A model generated the notes under the pieces. That model ran no database searches, was not told the DNA's origin, and worked only from the letters and a program-made list of their open reading frames with translations. Positions 5,391-6,410 of a stretch of DNA of 6,410 bases are shown piece by piece. Numbering within the stretch: the stretch's first letter is position 1; every line of letters begins with the position of its first letter. Source of the DNA: Dehalococcoidia bacterium (lineage in GTDB: Bacteria; Chloroflexota; Dehalococcoidia; Lucifugimonadales; SHYF01); NCBI GenBank assembly GCA_009692985.1, contig SHYF01000100.1, positions 1 to 6,410 of the forward strand, given 5' to 3'. A program made the translations under genes and the position numbers.

Positions 5391-5403
5391 TGCTTCACCT
5401 CCT
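5391..5403 (-). promoter_or_regulatory. Near-perfect Shine-Dalgarno of the PEP mutase family gene
   Basis: On the minus strand AGGAGGTGA (5403-5395) followed by AGCA leads into the ATG at 5390. Nine bases match the usual 16S rRNA 3' end complement. This fixes the start and predicts strong translation. Confidence 0.9.
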
Positions 5404-5414
5404 CAACGGTGCTG

Positions 5415-5443
5415 AATATACCCCATCTCACTCTTCGCCGCAA
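5415..5443 (-). promoter_or_regulatory. Probable promoter of the PEP mutase family gene
   Basis: On the minus strand TTGCGG (5443-5438) and TATATT (5420-5415) are separated by 17 bp. The -10 matches five of six consensus bases and the -35 matches its TTG. Transcription would start near 5408, a few bases before the Shine-Dalgarno. The call rests on spacing and position. Confidence 0.5.
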
Positions 5444-5482
5444 GGCCCACCTTGGCATGGCCTCACCTGTTTCGGCAGACTG

Positions 5483-5512
5483 CCAGACAAGGGTATACCA
5501 GACAAGGGTTTA
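5483..5512. repeat. 15-bp tandem repeat, two copies
   Basis: CCAGACAAGGGTATA (5483-5497) is followed directly by CCAGACAAGGGTTTA (5498-5512), with one difference in 15. It lies in the intergenic region between the PEP mutase family gene and the pilin-like gene, roughly 40 bases upstream of the former's predicted -35 box. It could be a pair of binding sites or a slippage product. Confidence 0.85.
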
Positions 5513-5550
5513 TTGGTTTACATCGCTAGAATGGGGGATAGGCTCCTGAC

Positions 5551-5570
5551 TCTAATCACCATCTAATCAC
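5551..5570. repeat. Direct repeat with one-helical-turn spacing
   Basis: TCTAATCAC occurs at 5551-5559 and at 5562-5570, an 11-bp period that would put both copies on the same DNA face. It lies about 115 bases before the pilin-like gene, where an activator site could be. No clear -35/-10 pair was found between it and the gene. Confidence 0.6.
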
Positions 5571-5683
5571 TGAACTGGGTGGTAGCATAGTATTTGTGCG
5601 CGAGTGACAATGGCATCACGGTGATGGCTCTAGAAATCTAGGGGCCGCTCCGGCGGATGTCCAAATAAGCGTGAGGTTATGAG

Positions 5684-6115
5684 ATGCCAGGGCAGCAATC
5701 TGGAAAATTTCTGTTAGCCTTGGTGGCAGCGGTGTCTCTGGGACTTCTGTCCATTACGGCTATGGGCGTCTTGCGCAGAGCTGAGGAGGGCGCTCCAGCC
5801 AACGAGTTGCGGTACGTTCAGGCTGCCATCACAACTATGATGACGCACAACCAGATCAACGTCATTCCTAACCCGGTGACAGTTCCAACCAACGACATGA
5901 CCCAGTTCCCAGACTCAAGCACACTACCTGCTCGCAAGGGGCTTTCATCAGGTGACAGACCAGGATACGTGCTGTATCGGCATGACAACGTACGCAACGG
6001 CATTTCAGAAGGAACAGTGGATTACATCCGTTTGCCTAACGCCAAGTGGTATTACACGGCGGTAGCAGACGGGACAGTGACTCAGTGGGAAGAGCCCTCA
6101 ACAGAAGTAAGATAG
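5684..6115 (+). CDS. Pilin-like membrane-anchored protein, Chloroflexota type
   Basis: This 143-residue protein has a hydrophobic segment FLLALVAAVSLGLLSITAMG (9-28), then RRAEEGAPANELRYVQAAI (31-49), then a polar domain. The arrangement of a hydrophobic helix, an 'EEAANTELRNVQ'-like amphipathic helix, PNPVTVPTNDMTQFP (62-76), GYVLYRHD (about 96-103) and YYTAVADGTVTQW (123-135) matches type IV pilin-like proteins that I recall as common in Dehalococcoidia and related Chloroflexota. Unlike true prepilins, no G-F-x-x-x-E cleavage site is present: the only early Gly (Gly7) is followed by Lys and there is no Glu at +5. It may therefore stay as an N-terminally anchored surface or secreted protein. 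The ATG is supported by GTGAGGT (5671-5677), about seven bases upstream. It stands alone, with no pilus assembly gene in the window. Confidence 0.65.
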   Translation: MPGQQSGKFLLALVAAVSLGLLSITAMGVLRRAEEGAPANELRYVQAAITTMMTHNQINVIPNPVTVPTNDMTQFPDSSTLPARKGLSSGDRPGYVLYRHDNVRNGISEGTVDYIRLPNAKWYYTAVADGTVTQWEEPSTEVR

Positions 6116-6296
6116 GTTTCCAACGAGGCGTCTAGCCATCGGGCCGCTGAAGGAAAGGGGGTCAGGTGGATGGTCGAGGGTGTTTTTTCCGCACACTGTT
6201 GGTAGTAATAGTTAAACCTGGTTCGACCCGCCGGTACGCTTCTGGCAGTGGCGGCGGTTTCTACGTAAGCTTCACTTATCCTCTGCGTCTTTCAGC

Positions 6297-6325
6297 TTGA
6301 CACTTGCCCAACTCGTAGCTATACC
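6297..6325 (+). promoter_or_regulatory. Possible promoter facing the right edge of the window
   Basis: TTGACA (6297-6302) and TATACC (6320-6325) are 17 bp apart. The -35 is perfect and the -10 matches four of six bases. It would drive a gene beginning beyond the window. An inverted repeat overlaps it (6300-6345). Confidence 0.4.
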
Positions 6326-6345
6326 TGTAAGTTGGGGACGGGTGT
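6300..6345. promoter_or_regulatory. Interrupted inverted repeat overlapping the promoter
   Basis: CCCAACT (6307-6313) pairs with AGTTGGG (6330-6336). Outside a small internal loop, ACACTT (6300-6305) pairs with GGGTGT (6340-6345) through four Watson-Crick and two G-U pairs. The loop is 16 bases. It brackets the -10 of the promoter-like site, so it could be an operator; as RNA it would fold into a hairpin. The rest of 6116-6296 shows no gene, RNA or repeat I can support. Confidence 0.4.
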
Positions 6346-6367
6346 GGCACGCAGCATAGCCCCAAAA

Positions 6368-6405
6368 AGGCATATTAGCGCACCGTTCTCCTCAGAATAT
6401 GGCCT
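6368..6405. repeat. Inverted repeat at the window edge
   Basis: AGGCATATT (6368-6376) pairs with AATATGGCCT (6396-6405), nine base pairs with one bulged G, around a 19-base loop. No T-tract follows within the window. It lies just downstream of the promoter-like site at 6297-6325 and may be a leader structure or operator. Confidence 0.35.
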
Positions 6406-6410
6406 GTTCC

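Noticed and set aside
4870..5415. Plus-strand open frame of 181 codons
   Set aside because: It is the antisense shadow of the PEP mutase family gene, Ser/Arg/Ala-rich, with no recognisable domain.
6160..6188. Run of six T after the pilin-like gene as an intrinsic terminator
   Set aside because: The sequence before the T-run (6183-6188) contains no convincing stem.
6218..6235. tRNA T-arm-like GGTTCGACC
   Set aside because: The flanking bases do not form a five-pair T-stem and no acceptor or anticodon arms are found nearby.
6399..6410. ATG at 6399 as the start of a gene running off the window
   Set aside because: Only four codons are visible, and no Shine-Dalgarno-like sequence precedes it.
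1..6410. CRISPR array, insertion sequence or integrase
   Set aside because: No regularly spaced repeats, transposase motifs or target-site duplications were found on either strand.

Overview
The window looks like chromosomal DNA from an uncultured Chloroflexota bacterium, most likely of the Dehalococcoidia/SAR202 type. This is an inference from gene content. It holds an acyl-CoA dehydrogenase, two MaoC-type hotdog proteins, a class III (CaiB/BaiF) CoA-transferase, an isocitrate lyase/PEP mutase family enzyme, the tail of a luciferase-like monooxygenase, and a small pilin-like protein of a kind I associate with Chloroflexota. No ribosomal, tRNA or other marker gene is present, so the placement cannot be fixed here.

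Layout: positions 1-209 are non-coding, with a degenerate hairpin, a REP-like palindrome and the terminator of the leftward acyl-CoA dehydrogenase gene (1439 to 210). A divergent intergenic region (about 1440-1810) carries a promoter for each side plus two palindromes and an ATG-TAA start-stop element. Two rightward hotdog genes follow (1811-2257 and 2413-2898), ended by a GC-rich hairpin. Positions 2960-3318 hold no intact gene, but they keep the C-terminal 59 codons of a luciferase-like monooxygenase directly after a perfect 9-bp hairpin. The CoA-transferase (3319-4509, rightward) meets the PEP mutase family gene (5390 to 4515, leftward) tail to tail with only 5 bp between them. A 290-bp repeat-bearing intergenic region leads to the pilin-like gene (5684-6115). 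The last 295 bp contain no gene I can support, but do contain a promoter-like site and two inverted repeats.

The genes suggest catabolism of an organic acid: the CoA-transferase would activate it, the dehydrogenase would introduce a double bond, the hotdog pair would hydrate it, and a lyase or decarboxylase of the PEP mutase family would act on a small oxo- or hydroxy-acid. The mixed orientations show several transcription units rather than one operon, so a shared pathway is inference. The substrate cannot be read from the sequence. I do not see a clearly new defence, mobile or RNA system. The most unusual elements are the pilin-like protein without a prepilin cleavage motif, the decayed monooxygenase beside a hairpin, the fresh 18-bp duplication in the first hotdog gene, and active-site departures in several enzymes.
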